Shown here: positions 40,882 to 50,027 of the stretch, one piece after another
Numbering within the stretch: the stretch's first letter is position 1
Layout of the letters: every line of letters starts with the position of its first letter
NCBI GenBank assembly: GCA_028284665.1
Contig: JANQRG010000019.1
Span: 62,001 to 126,000, forward strand
Direction of reading: 5' to 3'
Length of the DNA stretch: 64,000 nt
Source: Croceivirga sp.
GTDB lineage: Bacteria > Bacteroidota > Bacteroidia > Flavobacteriales > Flavobacteriaceae
Program-made: the position numbers and the translations under genes
The notes under the pieces: model-generated
Databases searched by the model: none
What the model was told of the DNA's origin: nothing
Seen by the model: the letters and a program-made list of their open reading frames with translations, nothing else

Positions 40882-41232
40882 ATGAAGCTAATTCTACGTG
40901 TCTTATTAAGTGCATTGGCCGTAGTCATCCTTGCCAAGGTGCTACCCGGTGCTTCAGTAGATTCTTATGTTACGGCAATCATCGTGGCTATAGTATTGAG
41001 TCTGTTAAACTTCCTGGTTAAACCCATCCTGATCATTCTCACGCTTCCTATTACCATTATTTCCCTGGGGTTGTTCCTGCTATTCATTAATGCCATAATT
41101 ATCCTCCTGGCGGACTATTTTATTGCCGGGTTTCAGGTACAAAATGTATGGTGGGCGCTATTGTTTAGCCTTTTACTTTCCCTGCTGCAGTCCATCTTGT
41201 TCTCTTTGTTAAAAGAGGATAAAAAAAAGTAA
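40882..41232 (+). CDS. Phage-holin-family-like (PF04020-type) small membrane protein
   Basis: MKLILRVLLSALAVVILAKVLPGASVDSYVTAIIVAIVLSLLNFLVKPILIILTLPITIISLGLFLLFINAIIILLADYFIAGF. Start moved to 40882; upstream start lies in the hairpin. Confidence 0.86.
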   Translation: MKLILRVLLSALAVVILAKVLPGASVDSYVTAIIVAIVLSLLNFLVKPILIILTLPITIISLGLFLLFINAIIILLADYFIAGFQVQNVWWALLFSLLLSLLQSILFSLLKEDKKK

Positions 41233-41287
41233 GTTTTCTCACTGATATACAACTTATTAAAAAGTTGTTGAACAAGGCAAATTGTAG

Positions 41288-41295
41288 TACTTTTG
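41288..41295 (+). promoter_or_regulatory. Candidate Bacteroidota -7 box for tig
   Basis: TACTTTTG matches TAnnTTTG, with TTG about 20 bp upstream (41268). Confidence 0.5.
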
Positions 41296-41320
41296 CCAGC
41301 CATTACAATCAGGAGTTTTT

Positions 41321-42643
41321 ATGAATATTTCTAAAGAGCAGATAGACGACTTGAATGCCGTGGTCAAGGTGGCCATCACTAAGGAAGATTACGAAGATAA
41401 AGTAAATACCATCCTAAGGAATTACCGAAAGCAGGCTAATATACCTGGGTTTCGAAAAGGACAAGTTCCTATGGGGCTGATCAAAAAGCAATATGGGAAG
41501 GCCGTTCTGGTTGATGAAGTGAACAAATTGTTGCAAGATCATCTGAACAAGTATCTTACTGAAGAAAAACTGGACGTACTGGGAAATCCTCTTCCCAAGG
41601 CGCAGGACGACTTTGACTGGGACAATGAAAACTTTGATTTTGAATTTGAATTAGGGCTGGCTCCAGAATTTGAGGCGAAATTAAAAACCAAAAAGCCAAT
41701 CATACATTATACGATTGTTGCCGATAAAAAAATGGTTGCCGAACAGGTAAACCGTCTGCAAAAGCAATATGGTAAAATTGTAGCCAAGGATACCGTCGCC
41801 AAAAATCATGAGCTTACTGGAAAATTTGAAAATGTAGAAGCGGAAATTGACAATACCGCCACCGTTGAGATAGAGAAATTAAAAAGTAAAAAAGCCGTTG
41901 ACGCATTGCTTGGGAAAAAACCCGGGGATACCGTAAGCTTGAAAACCAAGGGGCTTTTTAAGGAAGACTACTTACTATCTTCTTCCTTGGGTATTGCACG
42001 CGAAAAGGCAGAAAAGCTAAACGTTGATGTGAATTTCACCATTCAGGAAATCAATGAACGAGAGTTAGTGACATTGGATCAGGAATTCTTCGATAAGCTT
42101 TTTGGAAAAGACGTAGTTGCATCGGAAGCGGAAATGAAGGAAAAAATAAAGGCCGATTCCGAAAAACAATTCGAGCAGCAGTCCGATCAAAAGCTATTAA
42201 ACGATATTACCGAAAAACTGATCGAAGAAACCAAGTTTGAACTTCCCGCTGAGTTCCTTAAAAAATGGATCCAATTAAGTGGAGAAAAAGAGATGACCGA
42301 AGAGGAAGCGGCAGAAGAGTACACTCAATCTGAGAAAGGACTCCGGTATCAGCTTATTGAAGGAAAGATCATCAAAGAAAATAATCTTCAGGTACAATTT
42401 GACGAACTAAAGGAATTTGCCAAGGGCTTTATCAGATCTCAAATGGCACAATACGGGCATATGGATCCTCAGGAAGAAGAACTGGAGAATATCGCTGCCC
42501 GGGTTTTAGGAAATCAGGAAGAAGTAAAACGCCTCTCCGAACAGTTAATGAGTCAAAAGCTCCTACAATTGTATAAGGAACAGTGCAACCTTAAAACCAA
42601 GGAGATCAGTTATGAAAACTTTGTAAAAGAGGTGTACGGATAG
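41321..42643 (+). CDS. tig: Trigger factor
   Basis: 440 aa, N-terminal NYRKQANIPGFRKGQVPMGLIKKQYGKAVLVDEVNKLL; upstream of clpP/clpX. Confidence 0.95.
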   Translation: MNISKEQIDDLNAVVKVAITKEDYEDKVNTILRNYRKQANIPGFRKGQVPMGLIKKQYGKAVLVDEVNKLLQDHLNKYLTEEKLDVLGNPLPKAQDDFDWDNENFDFEFELGLAPEFEAKLKTKKPIIHYTIVADKKMVAEQVNRLQKQYGKIVAKDTVAKNHELTGKFENVEAEIDNTATVEIEKLKSKKAVDALLGKKPGDTVSLKTKGLFKEDYLLSSSLGIAREKAEKLNVDVNFTIQEINERELVTLDQEFFDKLFGKDVVASEAEMKEKIKADSEKQFEQQSDQKLLNDITEKLIEETKFELPAEFLKKWIQLSGEKEMTEEEAAEEYTQSEKGLRYQLIEGKIIKENNLQVQFDELKEFAKGFIRSQMAQYGHMDPQEEELENIAARVLGNQEEVKRLSEQLMSQKLLQLYKEQCNLKTKEISYENFVKEVYG

Positions 42644-42668
42644 CGCACCAAATAATTGTATCTTTACC

Positions 42669-42702
42669 GTTCTGGATTTGTCATAATCCAGAACTTTTTT
42701 TT
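42669..42702 (+). terminator. Intrinsic terminator between tig and clpP
   Basis: GTTCTGGAT ttgtcata ATCCAGAAC TTTTTTTT. Confidence 0.93.
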
Positions 42703-42726
42703 GTAAAAAAATCTAGGATAAATCCA

Positions 42727-43407
42727 ATGGATTACGGAAAAGAATTTGAAAAATACGCTACAAAGCACCACGGGGTCAACAGCATGTACTACGATCAGAT
42801 TATCAGCAGCATGTTGCCGGTAAATATGACCCCGAATATTATCGAAGAACGTCAAATGAACATTGCGGTATTCGATGTGTTTTCCAGGCTCATGATGGAT
42901 CGCATTATCTTCATGGGTACCGGAATTAACGACCAGGTAGCCAACATTGTGCAAGCCCAGTTGTTGTTCTTGGAAAGTACCGATGCCTCTAAAGACATTT
43001 CCATTTACATTAATTCCCCCGGAGGAGGGGTCTATGCAGGTTTGGGAATTTATGATACGATGCAGTTCATTAAACCTGATGTGGCCACCATTTGTACAGG
43101 AATTGCCGCCTCAATGGCTGCGGTACTACTATGTGCCGGGCAAAAAGGAAAACGCAGTGGTTTACCGCATTCAAGGGTAATGATCCACCAGCCGCTTTCG
43201 GGAGTGCAAGGCCAGGCCAGCGATATCGAAATTGCAGCTCAGGAGGTACTGAAGATCAAAGACGAATTATACCATATTATTGCCAATCATTCCGAACAAC
43301 CTTTTGATAAGATCTATGAAGACAGCGATCGGGATTACTGGATGAAAGCAGAAGAGGCCAAAGCCTATGGAATGATTGATGAAATATTGGTAAGGGATAA
43401 GGCATAA
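42727..43407 (+). CDS. clpP: ATP-dependent Clp protease proteolytic subunit
   Basis: INSPGGGVYAGLGIYDTMQFIKPDVATICTGIAASMAAVLLCAGQKGKRSGLPHSRVMIHQP. Confidence 0.97.
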   Translation: MDYGKEFEKYATKHHGVNSMYYDQIISSMLPVNMTPNIIEERQMNIAVFDVFSRLMMDRIIFMGTGINDQVANIVQAQLLFLESTDASKDISIYINSPGGGVYAGLGIYDTMQFIKPDVATICTGIAASMAAVLLCAGQKGKRSGLPHSRVMIHQPLSGVQGQASDIEIAAQEVLKIKDELYHIIANHSEQPFDKIYEDSDRDYWMKAEEAKAYGMIDEILVRDKA

Positions 43408-43477
43408 TTTCCAACCAAACGAATAGAATTTTATTGCCCTTTTAACGTTATAAGGGTTCGCTTAAAACCAATTGACC

Positions 43478-44713
43478 ATGGCAAAGGAAGAACTGGAGTG
43501 TTCGTTTTGCGGCAGGAAAAAATCGGAAACCAATCTATTGATTGCCGGTTTGGATGCCCATATTTGTGATCGTTGTATAGAACAGGCGTATAGTATTGTC
43601 GCAGAAGAATCCAAACAAGCCAAAAACAATGACCTCTCCTCAGAGTTGGTGTTGAAGAAACCTATTGAGATCAAGGACTTTCTGGACACGTTTATCATTG
43701 GGCAGGAGCGTACCAAAAAAGTAATGTCCGTCGCGGTCTACAACCACTACAAACGGTTGCTACAGCCAAAAAGCAAGGATGACGGCATAGAGATCCAAAA
43801 GAGTAACATTGTAATGGTAGGTCAAACCGGAACCGGTAAAACCTTAATAGCAAAGACCATTGCTAAAATGTTGAATGTACCCCTTGCTATCGTAGACGCT
43901 ACTGTACTCACAGAAGCCGGTTATGTGGGAGAAGATGTAGAGAGTATTTTGACGCGTTTATTGCAGGCAGCCGATTATAACCTTGAAAAGGCGGAACGCG
44001 GTATCGTTTTTATTGATGAGATTGACAAAATTGCGCGTAAAAGCGATAACCCATCCATTACCCGGGATGTTTCCGGAGAAGGTGTGCAACAAGGACTTTT
44101 AAAGCTTTTGGAGGGAACTGTGGTTAATGTCCCTCCCAAGGGAGGACGCAAACATCCGGATCAAAAATTTATTGAGGTCAATACGGAAAACATCTTATTT
44201 GTGGCAGGAGGAGCTTTTGATGGAATTGAACGTATTATTACCAAACGTCTTAATATGCAAGCGGTTGGCTACAGCGCTTCCAAAGCTGAAGACAGACTGG
44301 ATGCGGAGAATATCCTGCAATACATCATCCCAAAAGACCTGAAGGAATTTGGTCTGATTCCGGAAATTATTGGCCGATTGCCCGTACTTACCCATATGAA
44401 TCCTTTGGACGAAAAAGCCCTCAGGGCCATTTTAACGGAACCAAAGAATGCGATTATCAAGCAATATGAAAAGCTTTTTGCCATGGATGGTATTACGTTC
44501 AGTATTACCGAGCAGGCGTTGGGGTATATTGTTGATAAAGCAGTAGAGTACAAATTGGGCGCCCGTGGACTGCGTTCTTTGTGTGAAGCTATTTTTACCG
44601 ATGCTATGTTTATGCTCCCCAGCAGTGAAGAAAACGATTTTAAAGTGACCAAGGCCTATGCGGAAGAAAAATTGTCCGTGGAAACTATGAACAAATTAAA
44701 AGCCGTTTCTTAA
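43478..44713 (+). CDS. clpX: ATP-dependent Clp protease ATP-binding subunit ClpX
   Basis: [30 protein letters not shown] zinc finger; [41 protein letters not shown]. Confidence 0.98.
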   Translation: MAKEELECSFCGRKKSETNLLIAGLDAHICDRCIEQAYSIVAEESKQAKNNDLSSELVLKKPIEIKDFLDTFIIGQERTKKVMSVAVYNHYKRLLQPKSKDDGIEIQKSNIVMVGQTGTGKTLIAKTIAKMLNVPLAIVDATVLTEAGYVGEDVESILTRLLQAADYNLEKAERGIVFIDEIDKIARKSDNPSITRDVSGEGVQQGLLKLLEGTVVNVPPKGGRKHPDQKFIEVNTENILFVAGGAFDGIERIITKRLNMQAVGYSASKAEDRLDAENILQYIIPKDLKEFGLIPEIIGRLPVLTHMNPLDEKALRAILTEPKNAIIKQYEKLFAMDGITFSITEQALGYIVDKAVEYKLGARGLRSLCEAIFTDAMFMLPSSEENDFKVTKAYAEEKLSVETMNKLKAVS

Positions 44714-44779
44714 AACAACAACTCAATTGACAAAGTAGGCATGCCCTATTGAGCCGTCCTACTATTCCCCGTTGGTAAC

Positions 44780-45319
44780 TTACACTGCTGCCTTTGTTAC
44801 TTTATGTAGCATGTTCATGCAAACATCATCGATGATCTTTTCATCGGAATAGAGTTCATGACCAAAATTGGGGATCAGCTTTAGGTCCACACCAAGATCA
44901 TTGGCCCAGTGTAGGCCTGGTTTGAATGTATCACAGGCTCCATAGATCAATTCAAGGTCGCAGTCCGGCCGTACGGTCTCGAATCGAATTCTGGTGGCCG
45001 AAATAGCCGTCAGGGATTTCATGGGCCAACCTTTTAAGCCCGCTTTCCAGGCAATAGTACCTCCTGTGCTAAAGGCCAGAACATGGACAGGTGTGGTTTC
45101 CCTTTTCAACAAATGGGCAACGGCTACATCAATACCGCCCTCCACAAAGGCATTGTGAATGTTTTCTTCCGTCTGTACCGGAATATCCAGGGTAGCCAAC
45201 TGTTGTATATCGTAAAACTGAATGTTGTAGTATTGTTGTAGGTAGCCAAAATAGGAGGTAATCCATAGTCCTTTTTTAATGCCCCACATGTCGGAAAGGA
45301 CCACTAATTTTTCTGCCAT
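44780..45319 (-). CDS. Small alpha/beta-hydrolase-like protein
   Basis: VHVLAFSTGGTIAWKAGLKGWPMKSLTAISATRI, LELIYGACDTFKPG, IPNFGHELYSDEK. Confidence 0.75.
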   Translation of the reverse strand: MAEKLVVLSDMWGIKKGLWITSYFGYLQQYYNIQFYDIQQLATLDIPVQTEENIHNAFVEGGIDVAVAHLLKRETTPVHVLAFSTGGTIAWKAGLKGWPMKSLTAISATRIRFETVRPDCDLELIYGACDTFKPGLHWANDLGVDLKLIPNFGHELYSDEKIIDDVCMNMLHKVTKAAV

Positions 45320-45474
45320 AATTTTAAAGTTGTAAGTTTTTGGTAATTTAAAAGTGTTTACAAAACGGCGTTTTCCCCAAAATATTGGTTCATTGGAATT
45401 TTTTGTTCGATAAACTACACAAATCTACGAAAACGTTTTCGTAAAATTACATTTCTCTGTGCAGATGGTGGTAA

Positions 45475-47001
45475 TTAGTGTACAACTTGCCGATTCAATT
45501 GGAGTAATTCTTCCAAATGTTCCCTGGAATTGGACAAGCGGGGAATCTTGTGTTGGCCGCCCAATTTGTTTTTTGATTTTAACCAATCATAGAAAAGATT
45601 TTTCCGCGCTACATGCACTGTGGGCATTTTTAAGGTCATATTATTGTAGCGTTTGGCCTCATAATCCGAATTCAGAGATTTCAAGGCGTTATCCATAAGT
45701 TCCGTAAAGTAACTTAGGTTTTGCGGAGGGCTGCGAAACTCAATCATCCATTCATGGGACCCTTTCTCACTATCACTCATAAATATAGGCGCCGCAGTAT
45801 AATCCTGGATCTCTGCCCCGGTCTTTTTACAAACCTGCTCCAGGGCTTCTTCTGCATTTTCAATAATGAGTTCCTCGCCAAAGGCATTGATGTGGTGCTT
45901 GGTCCTACCTGTAATCCTTATCCTGAACGGTTGCAGCGAAGTGAACCGTATGGTGTCTCCTATTTTGTAACGCCACAGCCCTGCATTGGTTGTAATGACC
46001 AGGGCATAATTCACACCGGTTTGCACCTCCCATAGGGGTATTGCTTTTTCGACTCCTGTACCGTTGCAGTCTATAGGGATAAATTCATAAAAAATACCGT
46101 AGTCCAGCATGAGTAAAAGGTCTTCGGAATTGTTTCGATCCTGAATTGCAAAAAAACCTTCGGAGGCATTATAGGTTTCGTAATAGTTAAAGCGCTTGCG
46201 AGGCAGTAGTTTTCTATACTGTTCCCGATACGGTGCAAAACTGACCCCACCGTGAAAGTAAACCTCCAGGTTTTCCCACACCTCAAACAAATGAGCCTTT
46301 CCTGTTTTCTCTAATACGTTATTTAGTAGTACCAGCATCCAGGAAGGCACACCCGCAAGGCTTGTCACATTTTCCTTAATGCTTCCCTCTATTATGGCAT
46401 CCATTTTAAGTTCCCATTCGCTCATCAAGGACACTTTATTACTGGGTGTGCTGCTGTATTCTGCCCATAAAGGCATGTTGTCTATCAGGATGGCGCTCAA
46501 ATCTCCAAAAAAACTGCCGTTATCCTCGTACAATTCTTTGCTTCCCCCCAGACGAAGCCCTTTTCCGGTAAACAACTGGGAGTTTTCATTGTTGTTAAGA
46601 TATAAACACAGTAGATCCTTTCCAGATTTGTAATGGCAATCCTCTAACGCCTCGGTACTTACCGGGATAAATTTACTTTTGGCATTGGTAGTGCCGCTGC
46701 TTTTGGCAAACCATTTGATCTGGGTGGGCCAGAAAAGGTTTTGTTCCCCCTGTCGGGTACGTTCTATAGTCGGAGAAATGTCCTCATAGTTTACCAGCGG
46801 TAAACGTTCGGAAAAATCGAGATAACTGTTGATTGTTTCAAAACCATAGTATCTTCCAATTTCGGTGTTTTTGGCATACGTGAGTAGTTGCTGCAACACT
46901 TCCTGTTGTACGTCTACCGGGTATTTTAAAAAAAGTTCAATTTGATGGTACCGCTTTTTGAGCAACCATGAGGCAATGGAATTGAATAACGGTATTGGCA
47001 T
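45475..47001 (-). CDS. GH3 (auxin-responsive promoter) family acyl-adenylating enzyme
   Basis: 508 aa; KWFAKSSGTTNAKSKFIPVS, NYYETYNASEGFFAIQD, LWRYKIGDTIRFTSLQPFRIRITGRTKHHINAFGEELI. Confidence 0.9.
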   Translation of the reverse strand: MPIPLFNSIASWLLKKRYHQIELFLKYPVDVQQEVLQQLLTYAKNTEIGRYYGFETINSYLDFSERLPLVNYEDISPTIERTRQGEQNLFWPTQIKWFAKSSGTTNAKSKFIPVSTEALEDCHYKSGKDLLCLYLNNNENSQLFTGKGLRLGGSKELYEDNGSFFGDLSAILIDNMPLWAEYSSTPSNKVSLMSEWELKMDAIIEGSIKENVTSLAGVPSWMLVLLNNVLEKTGKAHLFEVWENLEVYFHGGVSFAPYREQYRKLLPRKRFNYYETYNASEGFFAIQDRNNSEDLLLMLDYGIFYEFIPIDCNGTGVEKAIPLWEVQTGVNYALVITTNAGLWRYKIGDTIRFTSLQPFRIRITGRTKHHINAFGEELIIENAEEALEQVCKKTGAEIQDYTAAPIFMSDSEKGSHEWMIEFRSPPQNLSYFTELMDNALKSLNSDYEAKRYNNMTLKMPTVHVARKNLFYDWLKSKNKLGGQHKIPRLSNSREHLEELLQLNRQVVH

Positions 47002-47069
47002 TTTAGGTATCTTTAGCTAGGCTGTAGCCAACCACTAAAATAACCTTTATTTCAAAAACTCATAATAGT

Positions 47070-47864
47070 ATGCTTTACGAAGGGGTATTGCGAAAAATGC
47101 GGACCACTATCGGTCCCCCGGTACAGTATTATCTGGTCTTTGACAACGATTTTATGCACCTGAACCAGGCGCTGAACAAGCGGTTGAAACTTCAATTCAT
47201 TAAATACCAGTGTCTGAATTGCGGTCGGGAACGGCCCATTTATCGCCAGGGGTTTGACAAACAGTGTTTTTACGAAACTCCACTCGCCGGAGAATGGATC
47301 ATGAAACCCGAGTTGAGCACTGCCCATCTGGATAAGGAAGACCGGGATCTGGAATATGAGAAAAAAATGCAACTACAGCCACATATTGTGTATTTGGCTA
47401 ACAGTAGTAATGTGAAAGTAGGGGTCACGCGTAAAGCGCAGGTCCCCACCCGGTGGATCGACCAAGGGGCGCATGAAGCAATTGTCATTGCCGAAGTTCC
47501 CAATAGATATTTGGCCGGTATTACCGAAGTAGCTTTAAAAGCGCATGTAAGCGATAAGACCAGCTGGCAAAAAATGTTGAAAAACGCTTTGGAAGATGTG
47601 GACCTGGTGGCATGGCGGGAACAATTACGACCTTTTATTCCGGACGAAGCGGCCGAATATTTCCTGGAGAGCGATGGGGAGACCCAATTGGAATTCCCTG
47701 TACTGCAGTACCCCGAAAAAGTAAAAAGCATGAACCTTGAAAAAAATCCCAGTTATGAAGGGGTGTTAAAAGGCATTAAAGGGCAGTACTTGCTCTTTGA
47801 AGACCAGACCGTGTTTAATGTACGGGGGCATGAGGGGTATTATGTGGGGATTGACATCAAATAG
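47070..47864 (+). CDS. DUF2797 domain-containing protein
   Basis: MLYEGVLRKMRTTIGPPVQYYLVF...QCLNCGRERPIYRQGFDKQCFYETPLAGEWIMKPELSTAHL...SNVKVGVTRKAQVPTRWIDQGA. Confidence 0.88.
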   Translation: MLYEGVLRKMRTTIGPPVQYYLVFDNDFMHLNQALNKRLKLQFIKYQCLNCGRERPIYRQGFDKQCFYETPLAGEWIMKPELSTAHLDKEDRDLEYEKKMQLQPHIVYLANSSNVKVGVTRKAQVPTRWIDQGAHEAIVIAEVPNRYLAGITEVALKAHVSDKTSWQKMLKNALEDVDLVAWREQLRPFIPDEAAEYFLESDGETQLEFPVLQYPEKVKSMNLEKNPSYEGVLKGIKGQYLLFEDQTVFNVRGHEGYYVGIDIK

Positions 47865-48132
47865 TATATCAGCAAAACCAGCGCTTTTATTCGTATTCTT
47901 AGATCGTACTAAGCACTCGGCTTACTTTTGTTATTAGGTGTTTCGCACTACCACCCCCATAGCACTATCCCATCTGCAGAAGTTGGTTAGCTGTTTTAAC
48001 ACTAACGAATCCGAAATTTTGAAAAGCATGGACAACAACAATTTCCCCAATACGCAAGCATTCCTGCCAACTCTTGGGAAAGCGTTGTGACCTTAGCTGC
48101 CATTTATTACCGAACTTTGTTAAAAAATAGAG

Positions 48133-49125
48133 ATGGTGAAAAAAAATATGCGTTTGGAGGTAATGGAAGCTATTGCACCCAAAGTAGCAGGATATATGGA
48201 AGATTTCCTAATTCCCATTGATGAAATTTGGCAACCTTCTGATTTCCTTCCGGATTCGCAAAGTGATACTTTTTATAGCGACGTAGACCAGTTAAGAGAG
48301 GAATCCAAGGAATTGGGTTATGATTTTTGGGTTACCCTCGTAGCCGATACGATTACAGAAGAAGCACTTCCCACCTATGAATCCTGGCTTATGGATGTGG
48401 AAGGGATTTCGCAACAAGAAGAACCTAATGCCTGGTCTAGATGGGTTCGTGCCTGGACAGCAGAGGAAAACCGACATGGCGATGTACTCAATAAATACCT
48501 ATACCTGTCTGGTCGGGTGAACATGCGAGAGGTGGAAATTTCTACCCAATACTTGTTGAATGATGGTTTTGATATTGGGACCGATCGGGATCCTTACAAA
48601 AATTTTGTGTATACCACTTTTCAAGAACTGGCTACTAATATTTCACATAAAAGGGTTGGGCAAATGGCAAAGAAAAAAGGGAATTCCCTCTTGTCAAAAA
48701 TGTGTACCATTATTGCTGGTGATGAAATGCGGCACCACCTTGCCTACAGGGAATTTGTTAAAGCAATACTGGAATATGACCCCAATGGGATGGTGCTCGC
48801 TTTCAGCGATATGATGAAGAAAAAAATTGTAATGCCAGCCCACTTCCTTCGTCAATCCGGGGGAACCATAGGAACGGCTTTTGAGAATTTTTCTAACTGT
48901 GCGCAGCGATTGGGAGTGTATACAGCACAAGATTACATTGATATCCTGAGGAAGCTGAATGATTATTGGAAAATAGACGGCCTTAAGGGTTTGTCTGATG
49001 AAGCCGCAAGGGCAAGAGATTACCTGATGAATTTACCTGCTCGGCTTGAGCGAATTTCGGAACGTATGTCTTTTCCCAAAGATCAGTATAAGTTTGCATG
49101 GGTAACTGCCAATGGTGTTCTTTAG
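48133..49125 (+). CDS. Acyl-ACP desaturase (soluble plant-type di-iron fatty acid desaturase)
   Basis: WVRAWTAEENRHGDVLNKYLYLSGRVNMREVE and TIIAGDEMRHHLAYREFV, the two EENRHG/DExRHH iron ligands. Confidence 0.93.
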   Translation: MVKKNMRLEVMEAIAPKVAGYMEDFLIPIDEIWQPSDFLPDSQSDTFYSDVDQLREESKELGYDFWVTLVADTITEEALPTYESWLMDVEGISQQEEPNAWSRWVRAWTAEENRHGDVLNKYLYLSGRVNMREVEISTQYLLNDGFDIGTDRDPYKNFVYTTFQELATNISHKRVGQMAKKKGNSLLSKMCTIIAGDEMRHHLAYREFVKAILEYDPNGMVLAFSDMMKKKIVMPAHFLRQSGGTIGTAFENFSNCAQRLGVYTAQDYIDILRKLNDYWKIDGLKGLSDEAARARDYLMNLPARLERISERMSFPKDQYKFAWVTANGVL

Positions 49126-49130
49126 ACATG

Positions 49131-49195
49131 CTAGTTTTTGCAAAGGGTATTACAAGGCGTTAAAGGGAATACCTTCTTTTTGAAATGGAAACAGT
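49131..49195 (+). pseudogene. Degenerate duplicate of the 3' end of the DUF2797 gene
   Basis: GGGTATTACAAGGCGTTAAAGGG(aatac..tTCTTTTTGAA) parallels 47762 region GGGTGTTAAAAGGCATTAAAGGGCAGTACTTGCTCTTTGAA; encodes SFCKGYYKALKGIPSF-stop versus SYEGVLKGIKGQYLLF. Confidence 0.6.
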
Positions 49196-49265
49196 CATGA
49201 AGCCTATAAAAGAAATAAACACAATAGTCTTTATTCCTATGTTGGGCATCATTTAAAAAATCCAG

Positions 49266-49874
49266 ATGACAAGAAAATTTCTGATTTTAATTTCCGCTTT
49301 CAGCATTTTGTTTAGTTCGTGTCAACAAATAAAAAACCTTGAGAAAAAAGAAGAAATCGAACGGAACAGTCAAGAATTAGAACCACTAGGCATGATAAAA
49401 CTGTATAAAAAAATTGACAATAAGTTACATTATTGGGAAACTTGGGACAAAGACACTAAAACCGGAGTTGTTCATTGGGGAGAGGTCGGAACGCAAGGAA
49501 GAGACAAGGAGGTCAAATCTGGACTTATGGAAAATTATGCCACTAAAATCCGAAAAGAAATAAACCAAAAAATAAATGAAGGATATTCGGAATTTGATGA
49601 AGACAAATATGCTTTTCTGGAAATTGAATACAAAATAGACGGATTTGGAACGGAGCAGGATTTAGAAAAGCGACATAGACTCGAGGGTAAAATGAACGAA
49701 GTTTTGGGCTGGACTGGACTTGGGCATACCGATGGTGGTAGTATTGGAAGTGGAACAATGGAAGTGGGCTGCGTGGTAGTGGATTTTGAAATTGCAAAAA
49801 AAGTTGTGGAAGAAAGCCTAAAAAATACTGAGTTTGAGGATTATTCCAGGATTTTCAATATGGAAACGGAATAG
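49266..49874 (+). CDS. Lipoprotein with WGR-like domain
   Basis: Lipobox ILFSSCQQ; LYKKIDNKLHYWETWDKDTKTGVVHWGEVGTQGRDKEVKSGLMENYATKIRKEINQKINEGYSE resembles the WGR fold pattern. Confidence 0.68.
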   Translation: MTRKFLILISAFSILFSSCQQIKNLEKKEEIERNSQELEPLGMIKLYKKIDNKLHYWETWDKDTKTGVVHWGEVGTQGRDKEVKSGLMENYATKIRKEINQKINEGYSEFDEDKYAFLEIEYKIDGFGTEQDLEKRHRLEGKMNEVLGWTGLGHTDGGSIGSGTMEVGCVVVDFEIAKKVVEESLKNTEFEDYSRIFNMETE

Positions 49875-49881
49875 AAACGAA

Positions 49882-50015
49882 CGCACAAGAAGGGCTACAA
49901 TGTATAGCTGCATTATTCTAACCTCAACGAATGAACCGTCAAATGCCGGATTGAGCTCGGCCCGAAATCTAACGACTTCCCAGACCGTGACAAAATCATA
50001 ACCAGACCGTTGGTG
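49882..50015 (+). repeat. attC-like element (c), degenerate
   Basis: Left GCACAAGAAGGGCTACAAT (shares 16/19 with 63346 element); right ATAACCAGACCGTTGGTG. Confidence 0.42.
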
Positions 50016-50027
50016 ATAGCTTAAAGA

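Noticed and set aside
40882-41232. Holin-family protein as evidence of a prophage
   Set aside because: PF04020-type small membrane proteins are common chromosomal genes; no phage structural, lysis or integrase genes are nearby.
48028-48090. 21-codon mini-ORF (MDNNNFPNTQAFLPTLGKAL) upstream of the desaturase
   Set aside because: Too short and without recognisable homology; might be a relic but cannot be supported.
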